Shown: positions 1-6,390, numbered from the stretch's first letter. The stretch is DNA of 7,382 nucleotides from Anaerolineales bacterium UBA2317 (GCA_002345215.1 DDVH01000013.1:1-7382), one strand, 5' to 3'. A program made the numbers and translations. The notes: generated by a model not told the origin, from the sequence alone.

Positions 1-287
1 ATGAAATCTGTAATGACCGGAATACGAATATCTTGACCTTGATAGGCTTGATATGCCCACCATAAAAATACTAAACCAAGAATACCACCACAACCTAATG
101 TGACTGTTGCAATAATAGAAATTGCCACTGCGGCAACCAAAGATTGCACTGCATTGAACTTAACATAGGGGCGGTTTTTCTTGTCTTCCATAAACAAGAC
201 AACAATAGCGATGATTGGGATGAGATACGAAAGCATCGCCCAGAGTTTATCGTCTTGGGTGATATCGGACATAGGTGCTTGAGACAT
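1..287 (-). CDS. DUF4870 / Tic20-like small membrane protein, C-terminus off the left edge
   Basis: Reading the minus strand from the ATG at 287-285 gives 95 uninterrupted residues to the window edge, beginning MSQAPMSDITQDDKLWAMLS. A short polar N-terminus is followed by three hydrophobic stretches at about residues 16-33, 46-63 and 65-81. Between the first two lies the charged segment RPYVKFNAVQSL (39-50), which matches the amphipathic 'fv+FHa.QsL' signature of DUF4870/Tic20-like proteins. The chain ends with the AYQGQDIRIPVI stretch usual near the C-terminus of this family, so probably only 10-30 residues are missing. The molecular function of the family in bacteria is not established; it is an inner-membrane protein. 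The start is supported by an AGGAG ribosome site 9 bases upstream. The gene is divergent from fmt. Family assignment is by motif recall; the reading frame itself is secure. Confidence 0.82.
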   Translation of the reverse strand, partial: MSQAPMSDITQDDKLWAMLSYLIPIIAIVVLFMEDKKNRPYVKFNAVQSLVAAVAISIIATVTLGCGGILGLVFLWWAYQAYQGQDIRIPVITDF

Positions 288-296
288 GATTTTTTT

Positions 297-301
297 CTCC
301 T
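297..301 (-). promoter_or_regulatory. Shine-Dalgarno site of the DUF4870 gene
   Basis: The minus strand reads AGGAG (plus-strand CTCCT), 9 bases before the ATG at 287. It fixes the start of a gene that is cut by the window edge. Confidence 0.75.
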
Positions 302-326
302 AAAGAAATAAATTTGAACTTTCAGT

Positions 327-355
327 ATTTTACATCTAATCATCTCAACATGCAA
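327..355 (-). promoter_or_regulatory. Candidate promoter of the DUF4870 gene
   Basis: On the minus strand, TTGCAT (355-350) and TAAAAT (332-327) are separated by exactly 17 bases. The -10 box matches the sigma-70 consensus at 5 of 6 positions, the -35 at only 3 of 6. Transcription would start near 320, giving a leader of about 33 nt that contains the AGGAG site. This is inferred from sequence pattern only. Confidence 0.38.
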
Positions 356-382
356 CCAGCCAAATTTCACCCAATAGTACTG

Positions 383-391
383 TGCTAGAAT
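383..391 (+). promoter_or_regulatory. Extended -10 promoter of fmt, giving a leaderless mRNA
   Basis: TGCTAGAAT is an extended -10 element (TGn followed by TAGAAT at 386-391). Only six bases separate it from the fmt ATG at 398, so the expected start of transcription falls on or next to the A of the start codon. No Shine-Dalgarno sequence precedes the ATG, as expected for a leaderless message. No good -35 box is visible at 16-18 bases. A closely similar element precedes the glycosyltransferase gene (5427-5435). Confidence 0.55.
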
Positions 392-397
392 CGGCGC

Positions 398-1309
398 ATG
401 TCAAAACGTATCGTCTTCATGGGTTCACCTGATTTTGCTTTGCCGTCTTTGCGTTTGCTTGCCAAAAACTATAATGTAGTTGGCGTTATCACACAGCCTG
501 ATAGAGCCTCTGGGCGTGGGCGAGAATTAAAATCACCGCCTGTGAAAATTTTGACGGGAGAATTAAATCTCCCAATCATTCAACCTGAAAAATTAAAAGA
601 AGCAACGAAACAAATAAAAACTTGGAACCCTGATGTCATCGTCGTTGCCGCGTTTGGTCAAATTCTGAAAAAAGAAATTTTGGATTTGCCAAAATTTGGT
701 TGCATCAATGTTCATGCTTCACTGCTTCCGCGTTGGCGTGGTGCGGCACCTATCAATGCCGCCATTCTTGCTGGTGATGAAGAAACAGGTGTGACAATTA
801 TGAAAATGGATATTGGATTAGATACAGGTGACATGCTTTCAAAAAAATCTATCCGCCTCAAACCTAACGATACAGCTGGTTCTGTTTTTCAAACATTATC
901 TACTCTTGGAGCAGAGTTATTAATCGAAACACTCCCAAAAATTTTTGACGGAAGCATTACGCCACAGCCACAACCAGACGAAGGTGCAACCTATGCACCC
1001 ATGTTAAAAAAAGAAGATGGTAAATTAGATTTCAATCATTCAATTTATGAAATTGAACGACGAGTGCGCGCTATGAATCCATGGCCCTCAGCATGGTTTG
1101 AATGGAATGGAAATCTGCTTAAGGTGATGCGAGTCAGTGTAAGTGACAAAAAAGTTGGGGAAATAGGGAACAGGTTCATTGTCGAAGGAAGAGGCGCACT
1201 GACATGTGCTGATGGTTCAATCATTTTAGAAGAAGTCCAACCTGCGGGTAAAAAAGTCATGTCTGGTAAATCATTTTTAGCGGGTGTAAGAAATTGGGAA
1301 TCATCGTGA
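398..1309 (+). CDS. fmt: Methionyl-tRNA formyltransferase
   Basis: Fmt is a cytosolic enzyme that moves the formyl group of 10-formyltetrahydrofolate onto Met-tRNAfMet, making the initiator for translation. The 303-residue protein is close to the usual length of about 310. The N-terminal Rossmann-like formyltransferase domain (about 1-190) begins RIVFMGSPDFALPSL. It holds the family signature with catalytic N104 and H106, then SLLPRWRGAAPI (108-119) and D142 in LDTGDM. The tRNA-binding C-terminal domain (about 205-300) has the conserved R-A-M-NPWP block near 224-230. The ATG is chosen because the formyltransferase fold starts at once and upstream sequence is promoter-like. In many bacteria fmt follows def (peptide deformylase); here no def is adjacent and the left neighbour is a divergent membrane protein. 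The gene appears intact. A 51-base gap separates it from the channel gene. Confidence 0.97.
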   Translation: MSKRIVFMGSPDFALPSLRLLAKNYNVVGVITQPDRASGRGRELKSPPVKILTGELNLPIIQPEKLKEATKQIKTWNPDVIVVAAFGQILKKEILDLPKFGCINVHASLLPRWRGAAPINAAILAGDEETGVTIMKMDIGLDTGDMLSKKSIRLKPNDTAGSVFQTLSTLGAELLIETLPKIFDGSITPQPQPDEGATYAPMLKKEDGKLDFNHSIYEIERRVRAMNPWPSAWFEWNGNLLKVMRVSVSDKKVGEIGNRFIVEGRGALTCADGSIILEEVQPAGKKVMSGKSFLAGVRNWESS

Positions 1310-1335
1310 CGTATAAGATTAACAAGGGTTATAAA
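1306..1335 (+). promoter_or_regulatory. Candidate promoter of the channel gene / glycerol cluster
   Basis: GTGACG (1306-1311, 4 of 6 matches to the -35 consensus) overlaps the fmt stop codon. After an 18-base spacer comes TATAAA (1330-1335, 5 of 6 to the -10). Transcription would start near 1342, just ahead of the GGAG ribosome site at 1352-1355. Readthrough from fmt is equally possible, since no terminator is seen after fmt. Confidence 0.35.
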
Positions 1336-1360
1336 CATCAAACATTTCAACGGAGAAATT

Positions 1361-2077
1361 ATGTTTAACTCAAAAATATTTTTAGCAGAATTGATTGGCA
1401 CATTTGCATTGGTATTTATTGGTGCAGGTGCTGGTGTGGCAGGCGCAGGGCTATTAGGTGTTGCACTTGCACATGGTTTGGTAGTGGTGACGTTTGCTTA
1501 TACGTTTGGATACATTTCAGGTACGCACATCAACCCAGCAGTGACATTTGCAATGGCGTTGAGCAATAAATTGAAATGGGGCGAAGCCGTGTTTTATTGG
1601 ATTGCTCAATTTGTAGGCGCAGGTTTAGCAGGTTGGTTATTGAGTGCAACGTATGGAGATATTTCAGGTGGTGCTACGGTTGGTTCATTAAGTACATCTG
1701 CCCCGATTCTTGCAATGGCAGTAGAAGCATTATTGACATTCTTTTTAGTCAATGCAATTTTGCATAATACTGGCAAAGGAAATACAGGGGCACTTGCTGG
1801 TTTGATGATTGGTTTAACTTTAACAATTTCTATTTTAGTTGGTGGACCTTTAACAGGTGCATCATTAAATCCTGCCCGAACCTTTGGCACAGCCATTTTC
1901 GCCGCACCAAGTTTTGCAAATGTTTATACTTATGTGGTTTACTTTTTTGGTCCCTTGATTGGGGCAACATTGGCTTTGATTGCTTATAACTTTTTATCTG
2001 GTGAAGATGAAACATTAGAGCCTGTAGTGAAAGAAGCAAAACCGAAACGCACAGTTCGTAAAACAGCTAAGAAATAA
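1361..2077 (+). CDS. MIP-family channel (aquaporin / aquaglyceroporin, TIP-like pore)
   Basis: This is a 238-residue membrane channel of the major intrinsic protein family, passing water and probably small neutral solutes. Six membrane segments and both half-helix motifs are present: NPA at 58-60 (GTHINPAVTF) and NPA at 170-172 followed by R173 (ASLNPARTF). Counting back from the two NPA asparagines, the aromatic/arginine filter reads H38, I158, A167, R173. This is the pattern of plant tonoplast TIP channels, not the F-H-C-R of strict water channels or the W-G-F-R of E. coli GlpF. T174 and A178 at the positions that are D and K in GlpF also argue against a classical GlpF. The tail (about 222-238) is unusually rich in Lys/Arg. 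GGAG lies 5 bases before the ATG. Position directly before glpK and glpD suggests that it admits glycerol; this is inference, as the pore could equally favour water, urea or ammonia. A terminator hairpin follows the gene. Confidence 0.93.
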   Translation: MFNSKIFLAELIGTFALVFIGAGAGVAGAGLLGVALAHGLVVVTFAYTFGYISGTHINPAVTFAMALSNKLKWGEAVFYWIAQFVGAGLAGWLLSATYGDISGGATVGSLSTSAPILAMAVEALLTFFLVNAILHNTGKGNTGALAGLMIGLTLTISILVGGPLTGASLNPARTFGTAIFAAPSFANVYTYVVYFFGPLIGATLALIAYNFLSGEDETLEPVVKEAKPKRTVRKTAKK

Positions 2078-2096
2078 ATTAAAGTTGAATAAAATT

Positions 2097-2132
2097 AATG
2101 GACTGGAATTATTTCCAGTCCATTTTTGTTTT
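2097..2132 (+). terminator. Intrinsic terminator between the channel gene and glpK
   Basis: A perfect 12-bp inverted repeat, AATGGACTGGAA (2097-2108) and TTCCAGTCCATT (2113-2124), encloses the four-base loop TTAT and runs straight into a T-rich tail TTTTTGTTTT (2123-2132). This is a textbook rho-independent terminator. It lies 20 bases after the channel stop and ends about 22 bases before the glpK start, so it would stop or attenuate transcription into glpK. TACAAT at 2132-2137, within and just past the T-tail, resembles a -10 box and could restart transcription, but its -35 region is poor. Confidence 0.85.
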
Positions 2133-2143
2133 ACAATTAAGTC

Positions 2144-2148
2144 AGGAG
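2144..2148 (+). promoter_or_regulatory. Shine-Dalgarno site that fixes the glpK start
   Basis: AGGAG lies 6 bases before the ATG at 2155. It decides for this ATG against the in-frame ATG at 2098, which sits inside the terminator stem and has no ribosome site. Confidence 0.85.
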
Positions 2149-2154
2149 TATCTT

Positions 2155-3651
2155 ATGGCGAAATACATCGGCGCAATTGACCAAGGCACAACCAGTACAC
2201 GCTTTATTATTTTTGACCATGATGGAAATGTTGTTACATTTGACCAAAAAGAACATGAGCAAATTTATCCGAAAGCGGGTTGGGTGGAACATGATGCCTT
2301 AGAAATTTGGAAGAATACGCAAGATGTAATTCAAGGTGCGGTTGCAAAAGTGAGCAGTGATCAGTATTCAGTTATCAGTGAGATTGCGGCGATTGGAATT
2401 ACAAATCAACGCGAGACAACGCTTGTTTGGGATAAAGAAACTGGTAAGCCGATTTATAACGCCATTGTTTGGCAAGATACGCGAACGGATGTCATTATCA
2501 ATAAATTATCAAAACAAGGCGGGCAAGATAGGTTTAGAAAAAAGATAGGACTTCCGCTGGCGACATATTTTTCTGGTCCGAAAATTAAGTGGATTTTGGA
2601 TAATGTCAAAGGTGCGAAAGAAAAAGCCAAAAAGGGTGAATTGTTATTTGGCAATATGGATACTTGGTTGATTTGGAATTTAACAGGTGAGCATATTACG
2701 GATGTAACAAACGCATCACGGACGATGTTGATGAACCTCAAAACATTGGATTGGGATGCTGAAATTTTGAAAGTGATGGGCATTCCCAAAAATATTTTGC
2801 CGAAAATAAAATCATCTTCTGAAGTTTATGGAAATATAAATTCGGGTGTGCTACAAAGAATTCCCGTCGCAGGTGATTTAGGTGACCAACAAGCCGCATT
2901 ATTTGGTCAAACGTGTTTCAAAGCAGGGGAAGCAAAAAATACTTATGGTACAGGTTGTTTTATGTTATTGAATACGGGGGAAAAACCTGTCCAAAGTAAA
3001 GCAGGTTTGTTAACCACGCTTGGATATAAAATTGGGAATAAGAAAGCGGTGTATGCTTTGGAAGGGTCTATTGCTATCACAGGCGCATTGATTCAATGGT
3101 TGAGAGATAATTTGTCGCTGATTCAATCATCCCCTGAGGTGGAGGCGTTGGCGAAATCTGTTGAAGATAACGGCGGAATTTATTTTGTCCCAGCCTTTAG
3201 CGGATTGTATGCACCCTATTGGAAGTCAGATGCAAGAGGTGTGATTGTTGGATTGACGCGTTATGTCAACAAAGGTCACATTGCCAGAGCATCATTAGAA
3301 GCAACCGCATATCAGACGCGCGAAGTATTAGATGCGATGGAGAAGGATTCAAAAGTAAAACTGAAAGCATTGAAAGTGGATGGCGGGATGGTCTTCAATG
3401 AATTGTTGATGCAATTTCAATCAGATATTTTGAACGTGCCTGTGGTACGACCAAAAGTTTCTGAAACAACATCATTAGGCGCGGCGTATGCGGCTGGTTT
3501 AGCAGTTGGTTTTTGGAAAGATACCGATGAATTAAAAAAGAATTGGGGACGTGATAAAGAATGGACGCCGAAAATGGACTCAAAACGCCGACAGGGTTTA
3601 TACTCAGGTTGGAAGAAAGCAGTCACGAGAACGTTTGATTGGATTGATTAA
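2155..3651 (+). CDS. glpK: Glycerol kinase
   Basis: GlpK is a cytosolic FGGY-family kinase that phosphorylates glycerol with ATP to sn-glycerol-3-phosphate, trapping it in the cell. From ATG 2155 the protein has 498 residues, the usual length. The N-terminal ATP/phosphate loop is DQGTTSTR (9-16). Glycerol-binding residues are visible as R86-E87 in TNQRET, with the catalytic base D244 in GDQQAALFG. KNTYGTGCF (261-269) and the second FGGY signature, GG...N...MQFQSDI (410-425), follow. The reading frame continues upstream to ATG 2098, but that segment is terminator sequence and the added 19 residues look non-native. The phospho-acceptor histidine of Gram-positive GlpK (HPr control) is not seen. 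The E. coli fructose-1,6-bisphosphate loop and IIA-Glc contact region are not conserved, so the usual regulators probably do not act here. The gene lies after the channel and terminator and before glpD, with a repeat-filled 77-base gap. Confidence 0.97.
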   Translation: MAKYIGAIDQGTTSTRFIIFDHDGNVVTFDQKEHEQIYPKAGWVEHDALEIWKNTQDVIQGAVAKVSSDQYSVISEIAAIGITNQRETTLVWDKETGKPIYNAIVWQDTRTDVIINKLSKQGGQDRFRKKIGLPLATYFSGPKIKWILDNVKGAKEKAKKGELLFGNMDTWLIWNLTGEHITDVTNASRTMLMNLKTLDWDAEILKVMGIPKNILPKIKSSSEVYGNINSGVLQRIPVAGDLGDQQAALFGQTCFKAGEAKNTYGTGCFMLLNTGEKPVQSKAGLLTTLGYKIGNKKAVYALEGSIAITGALIQWLRDNLSLIQSSPEVEALAKSVEDNGGIYFVPAFSGLYAPYWKSDARGVIVGLTRYVNKGHIARASLEATAYQTREVLDAMEKDSKVKLKALKVDGGMVFNELLMQFQSDILNVPVVRPKVSETTSLGAAYAAGLAVGFWKDTDELKKNWGRDKEWTPKMDSKRRQGLYSGWKKAVTRTFDWID

Positions 3652-3719
3652 CGGGAATTGGAAATTGTTATTTGGGAATTGGTTTACAAATTCCGAATCA
3701 CAATTCCCGATTCCCAAAT
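3652..3719 (+). repeat. GGGAATTG/CAATTCCC repeat with alternative hairpins between glpK and glpD
   Basis: The block begins immediately after the glpK stop codon and ends nine bases before glpD. GGGAATTG occurs twice in direct orientation (3653-3660 and 3674-3681) and its complement CAATTCCC once (3701-3708). Perfect pairings are CGGGAATTG 3652-3660 with CAATTCCCG 3701-3709, and ATTTGGGAAT 3670-3679 with ATTCCCAAAT 3710-3719. These two stems cross each other, so they form alternative structures or a pseudoknot. A third option pairs 3674-3681 with 3701-3708. The form resembles small dispersed intergenic repeats that I recall from Chloroflexota genomes; copy number cannot be judged from one window. 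There is no long T-tail, so it is not called a terminator. Confidence 0.7.
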
Positions 3720-3728
3720 CATAAACTT

Positions 3729-5420
3729 ATGAATCGCAAAGAAATACTTTCTCATCTCAAGGAAAATCCGCAAGTTTCTGTGCTGATTGTCGGTGCGGGA
3801 ATTAATGGCATTGGCACATTTCGTGATTTAGCATTGAATGGTGTTGATGTTTTATTAATTGACCGTGCCGATTTTTGTTCAGGTGCAAGTTCGGCATCAT
3901 CGCACATGGCGCATGGTGGCATTCGTTATCTTGAAAATGGTGAGTTTCGTTTGGTGCGCGAAGCGGTGGGTGAGCGCAATCGCATGTTGCAAAATGCGGC
4001 GCATATTGTTAAACCATTGCCGACCACAATTCCAATCTTTAAATATTTTTCTGGTATTTTCAATGCACCATTTAAATTTTTAGGTTGGTTAGATAAACCT
4101 TCAGAACGAGGTTCATTAATTATCAAGCTTGGTTTGATGATGTACGATGCGTACACAGGCAAGCATAGAATTGTCCCCAAACATAAATTTTTGTCTCGCA
4201 GTACTTCATTGAAAAAATGGAATCAACTAAATCCTGATATAAAAAATACAGCAGTTTATTATGATGGTTTGATTACAAATCCCGAACGCCTCGCTCTTGA
4301 CTTGATACTTGATTCTGAAGCGGAGAATTCATCTGCCCGTGCAGTGAATTATATGAGTTTAATCAGTGGCGAAAAAGATACAGTCATTTTACGTGATGAA
4401 TTAACCGATGAGCGCTACGAAATTCAACCCAAGTTATTAATCAATGCTTCTGGTGCTTGGATTGATTTTTCAAATCATAGTCTGGGGTTATCTACAAAAT
4501 TTATCGGTGGAACAAAAGGTTCACATTTGGTTTTGAATCATCCCGAATTACGAGATGCGATTGGCGACAATGAATTTTTCTTTGAAAACAAAGATGGTCG
4601 CATTGTTTTAATTTGTCCGCTATTTGACCGTGTCTTAGTGGGTACATCTGATATAAAAATTGAAAATCCAGATGAAGCCTTCTGCACCGATGAAGAAGTA
4701 GATTATTTCCTTGAATTGATAAAACATGTCTTTCCATCCATTCAAGTGACGCATGACCATATCGTCTTTCGATATTCAGGTGTTCGTCCATTAGAAAGTA
4801 GCACTGCAAAATCAACCAGCCAATATAGTCGTGACCATTCTATTCAAGTGTTAAGTGGTGATTGGACAAATCTGCAATTCCCAGTTTATTCACTCGTTGG
4901 TGGCAAGTGGACAACTTTCCGTGCATTTTCAGAAGAAGTAACTGATAAAGCTTTAAACTTTTTGGGCATATCAAGAAAAAAGGATACCAAGTCATTGCAA
5001 ATTGGTGGGGGGCATGGTTATCCTCAAACTCCAGAAGAAAAAACAAAATTTATCAATGGGCTTGCGGCGTGGACGGGCTTGTCTAAAGAGCGACTTGAAA
5101 TTTTATTTGAACGTTATGGCACGCGCGCTGAAGCCTTCGCCGATTTTATAAAAAATGCTCCTGATGAAGCATTAAAGTTTTTACCAAATTACTCCAAACG
5201 TGAAATTATTTATATTATCCAACATGAAAAAGTGCAACATCTTGACGATATACTCTTGCGTCGCTCCATGTTGGCGATGCTCGGAAAACTGTCAACGCAT
5301 AGTTTGTTGGAATTGGTAGAAATTTTAGGCGAAACGCTTCATTGGGATAATCAACAAAAAAATGATGAAGCGGAGCGAACGCTTCGGTTGTTAGAAAACA
5401 GGCATCAGGTCAGGTTGTGA
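3729..5420 (+). CDS. glpD: FAD-dependent glycerol-3-phosphate dehydrogenase, respiratory type
   Basis: GlpD is a membrane-associated flavoenzyme that oxidises sn-glycerol-3-phosphate to dihydroxyacetone phosphate and feeds the electrons to quinone. The 563-residue protein has the length of bacterial GlpD. Its FAD-binding Rossmann motif GAGINGIG (22-29) is followed by the acidic end of the second strand at D45 (LLIDRADF). Then come SSHMAHGGIRYLENGEFRLV (57-76), which carries the family's GG-R-YLE block, and GGTKGSHLV (260-268). GVRPL (351-355) and the C-terminal GGKWTTFR signature (391-398) follow. The C-terminal helical domain (about 435-563) contains DDILLRRS (506-513). The frame is open upstream to a TTG at 3672, but that lies in the intergenic repeat and encodes a non-family extension. 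The ATG at 3729 is therefore chosen, although no Shine-Dalgarno site precedes it, which is unlike glpK and the channel gene. No anaerobic GlpB/GlpC partners are adjacent. Confidence 0.96.
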   Translation: MNRKEILSHLKENPQVSVLIVGAGINGIGTFRDLALNGVDVLLIDRADFCSGASSASSHMAHGGIRYLENGEFRLVREAVGERNRMLQNAAHIVKPLPTTIPIFKYFSGIFNAPFKFLGWLDKPSERGSLIIKLGLMMYDAYTGKHRIVPKHKFLSRSTSLKKWNQLNPDIKNTAVYYDGLITNPERLALDLILDSEAENSSARAVNYMSLISGEKDTVILRDELTDERYEIQPKLLINASGAWIDFSNHSLGLSTKFIGGTKGSHLVLNHPELRDAIGDNEFFFENKDGRIVLICPLFDRVLVGTSDIKIENPDEAFCTDEEVDYFLELIKHVFPSIQVTHDHIVFRYSGVRPLESSTAKSTSQYSRDHSIQVLSGDWTNLQFPVYSLVGGKWTTFRAFSEEVTDKALNFLGISRKKDTKSLQIGGGHGYPQTPEEKTKFINGLAAWTGLSKERLEILFERYGTRAEAFADFIKNAPDEALKFLPNYSKREIIYIIQHEKVQHLDDILLRRSMLAMLGKLSTHSLLELVEILGETLHWDNQQKNDEAERTLRLLENRHQVRL

Positions 5421-5426
5421 GGCGCA

Positions 5427-5435
5427 TGGTAGAAT
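5427..5435 (+). promoter_or_regulatory. Extended -10 promoter of the glycosyltransferase gene, probably leaderless
   Basis: TGGTAGAAT has the same form, TGn-TAGAAT, as the fmt promoter at 383-391. Seven bases separate it from the ATG at 5443, so transcription would begin at or beside the start codon. There is no Shine-Dalgarno site and no convincing -35 box. It lies in the 22-base gap after the glpD stop and would give the downstream genes their own transcript. Confidence 0.5.
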
Positions 5436-5442
5436 CATGTAA

Positions 5443-6390
5443 ATGTCTGCCAAACTCAAAATTGATTTAGTCATCCCCATTTTCAATGAAGTCGAATCGA
5501 TTAAACAAACATATCAAGATGTTTGTGCTGTGATTGATTCCCTGCCACATGATTTTCGATTCATTTATGTGGATGACGGTTCAAACGACGGGACAGTTGA
5601 TACGCTTCGTTCGATTTGTGCCAAAGACCCAAGAGTTTCTTTAATTGAATTGAGTCGCAATTTTGGTCATCAAGCCGCGTTGACTGCTGGCATGGATGAT
5701 TCGCAAGGCGATGTGATGATTTCGATGGATGGTGATGGGCAACATCCGCCTGAAATGATTCTGCAGATGATTTCGTTGATACAAAGTGGTTATGATATTG
5801 TGCAAACGCAACGCATTGAAAATGGCGGACTTTCATTCAAAAAAGTGACTTCAAACTTTTTTTATTGGTTAATTAATAAAATTAGTGGTACACAAGTGAT
5901 TCAAGGTGCGGCAGATTTTCGCGCTATGAATCGCGATGCTTTGAATGGTTTACGTTCGATGAAAGAATATCACCGCTTTTTGCGTGGCATGATTTCGTGG
6001 ATGGGATACAAAAGTATTATCCTTCCTTATGAAGAACCGAAGCGCATTGCAGGAAAATCAAAATACTCTTTGGGGAAAATGTTACGTTTGGCTTCGGATG
6101 CGATTTTTTCTTTTTCACTCGCGCCGTTATACATTGGTTTGAGTGCTGGTTTTGTGTTTTTTATCTTAGCATGTGCGCAACTGACGTATGTTTTGACATT
6201 ATGGTTGACAAATAATACGCAACAAGTTGTACCAGGTTGGAGTTCTTTGATGGGAATTTTGTTAATTGCCAGCGGAATCATTATGATTTTGCTAGGCTTT
6301 ATCGGCGTGTATGTCGGCTATATTTTTCAAGAAGTCAAACGCCGTCCAGTTTATCTTGTAAAGGGGCAATCATCTGATGAGCAAAATTAA
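5443..6390 (+). CDS. Family 2 membrane glycosyltransferase, DPM1/GtrB-like
   Basis: The 315-residue protein has a cytosolic GT-A catalytic domain followed by two membrane helices. This is the plan of polyprenyl-phosphate sugar transferases (DPM1, GtrB/YfdH, ArnC), which load a sugar from a nucleotide sugar onto a lipid phosphate carrier. Visible motifs are VIPIFNE (10-16), YVDDGSNDGT (42-51, nucleotide binding), MDGDGQHPPE (95-104, the metal-binding DxD block, in which many relatives have DLQ) and ADFRAMNR (157-164). RIAGKSKYSLGKML (201-214) is the conserved segment just before the membrane part. Transmembrane helices lie at about 228-256 and 268-296, with a basic juxtamembrane KRRP after the second. 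The sugar and lipid acceptor cannot be read from sequence. The start is the ATG immediately after an extended -10 box. The stop overlaps the next gene by 14 nt, suggesting translational coupling with the phosphatase. Confidence 0.93.
   Translation: MSAKLKIDLVIPIFNEVESIKQTYQDVCAVIDSLPHDFRFIYVDDGSNDGTVDTLRSICAKDPRVSLIELSRNFGHQAALTAGMDDSQGDVMISMDGDGQHPPEMILQMISLIQSGYDIVQTQRIENGGLSFKKVTSNFFYWLINKISGTQVIQGAADFRAMNRDALNGLRSMKEYHRFLRGMISWMGYKSIILPYEEPKRIAGKSKYSLGKMLRLASDAIFSFSLAPLYIGLSAGFVFFILACAQLTYVLTLWLTNNTQQVVPGWSSLMGILLIASGIIMILLGFIGVYVGYIFQEVKRRPVYLVKGQSSDEQN

Noticed and set aside
95..370. Minus-strand 91-codon open frame across the divergent promoter region
   Set aside because: It is out of frame with the convincing DUF4870 gene on the same strand, covers the promoter region, and has no recognisable family features.
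1045..1401. Minus-strand 118-codon open frame opposite the end of fmt and start of the channel gene
   Set aside because: It is an antisense shadow of two well-supported genes, with no motif or ribosome site. The other short open frames opposite glpK, glpD and the glycosyltransferase are rejected for the same reason.
2098..2154. Longer glpK starting at ATG 2098 (19 extra residues)
   Set aside because: This ATG is inside the perfect terminator stem, has no ribosome site, and the added residues do not resemble GlpK. ATG 2155 has AGGAG at good spacing and begins with the family motif.
3652..3719. Intrinsic terminator after glpK
   Set aside because: The stems are AT-rich, mutually exclusive, and not followed by a T-tract, so a terminator call is not supported.
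3672..3728. Longer glpD starting at TTG 3672
   Set aside because: The extension is a translation of the GGGAATTG/CAATTCCC repeat. The GlpD N-terminus begins naturally at ATG 3729.
5437..5445. ATG-TAA start-stop element directly before the glycosyltransferase ATG
   Set aside because: It could act on readthrough mRNA from glpD, but it would be absent from the predicted leaderless transcript and is short enough to be chance.
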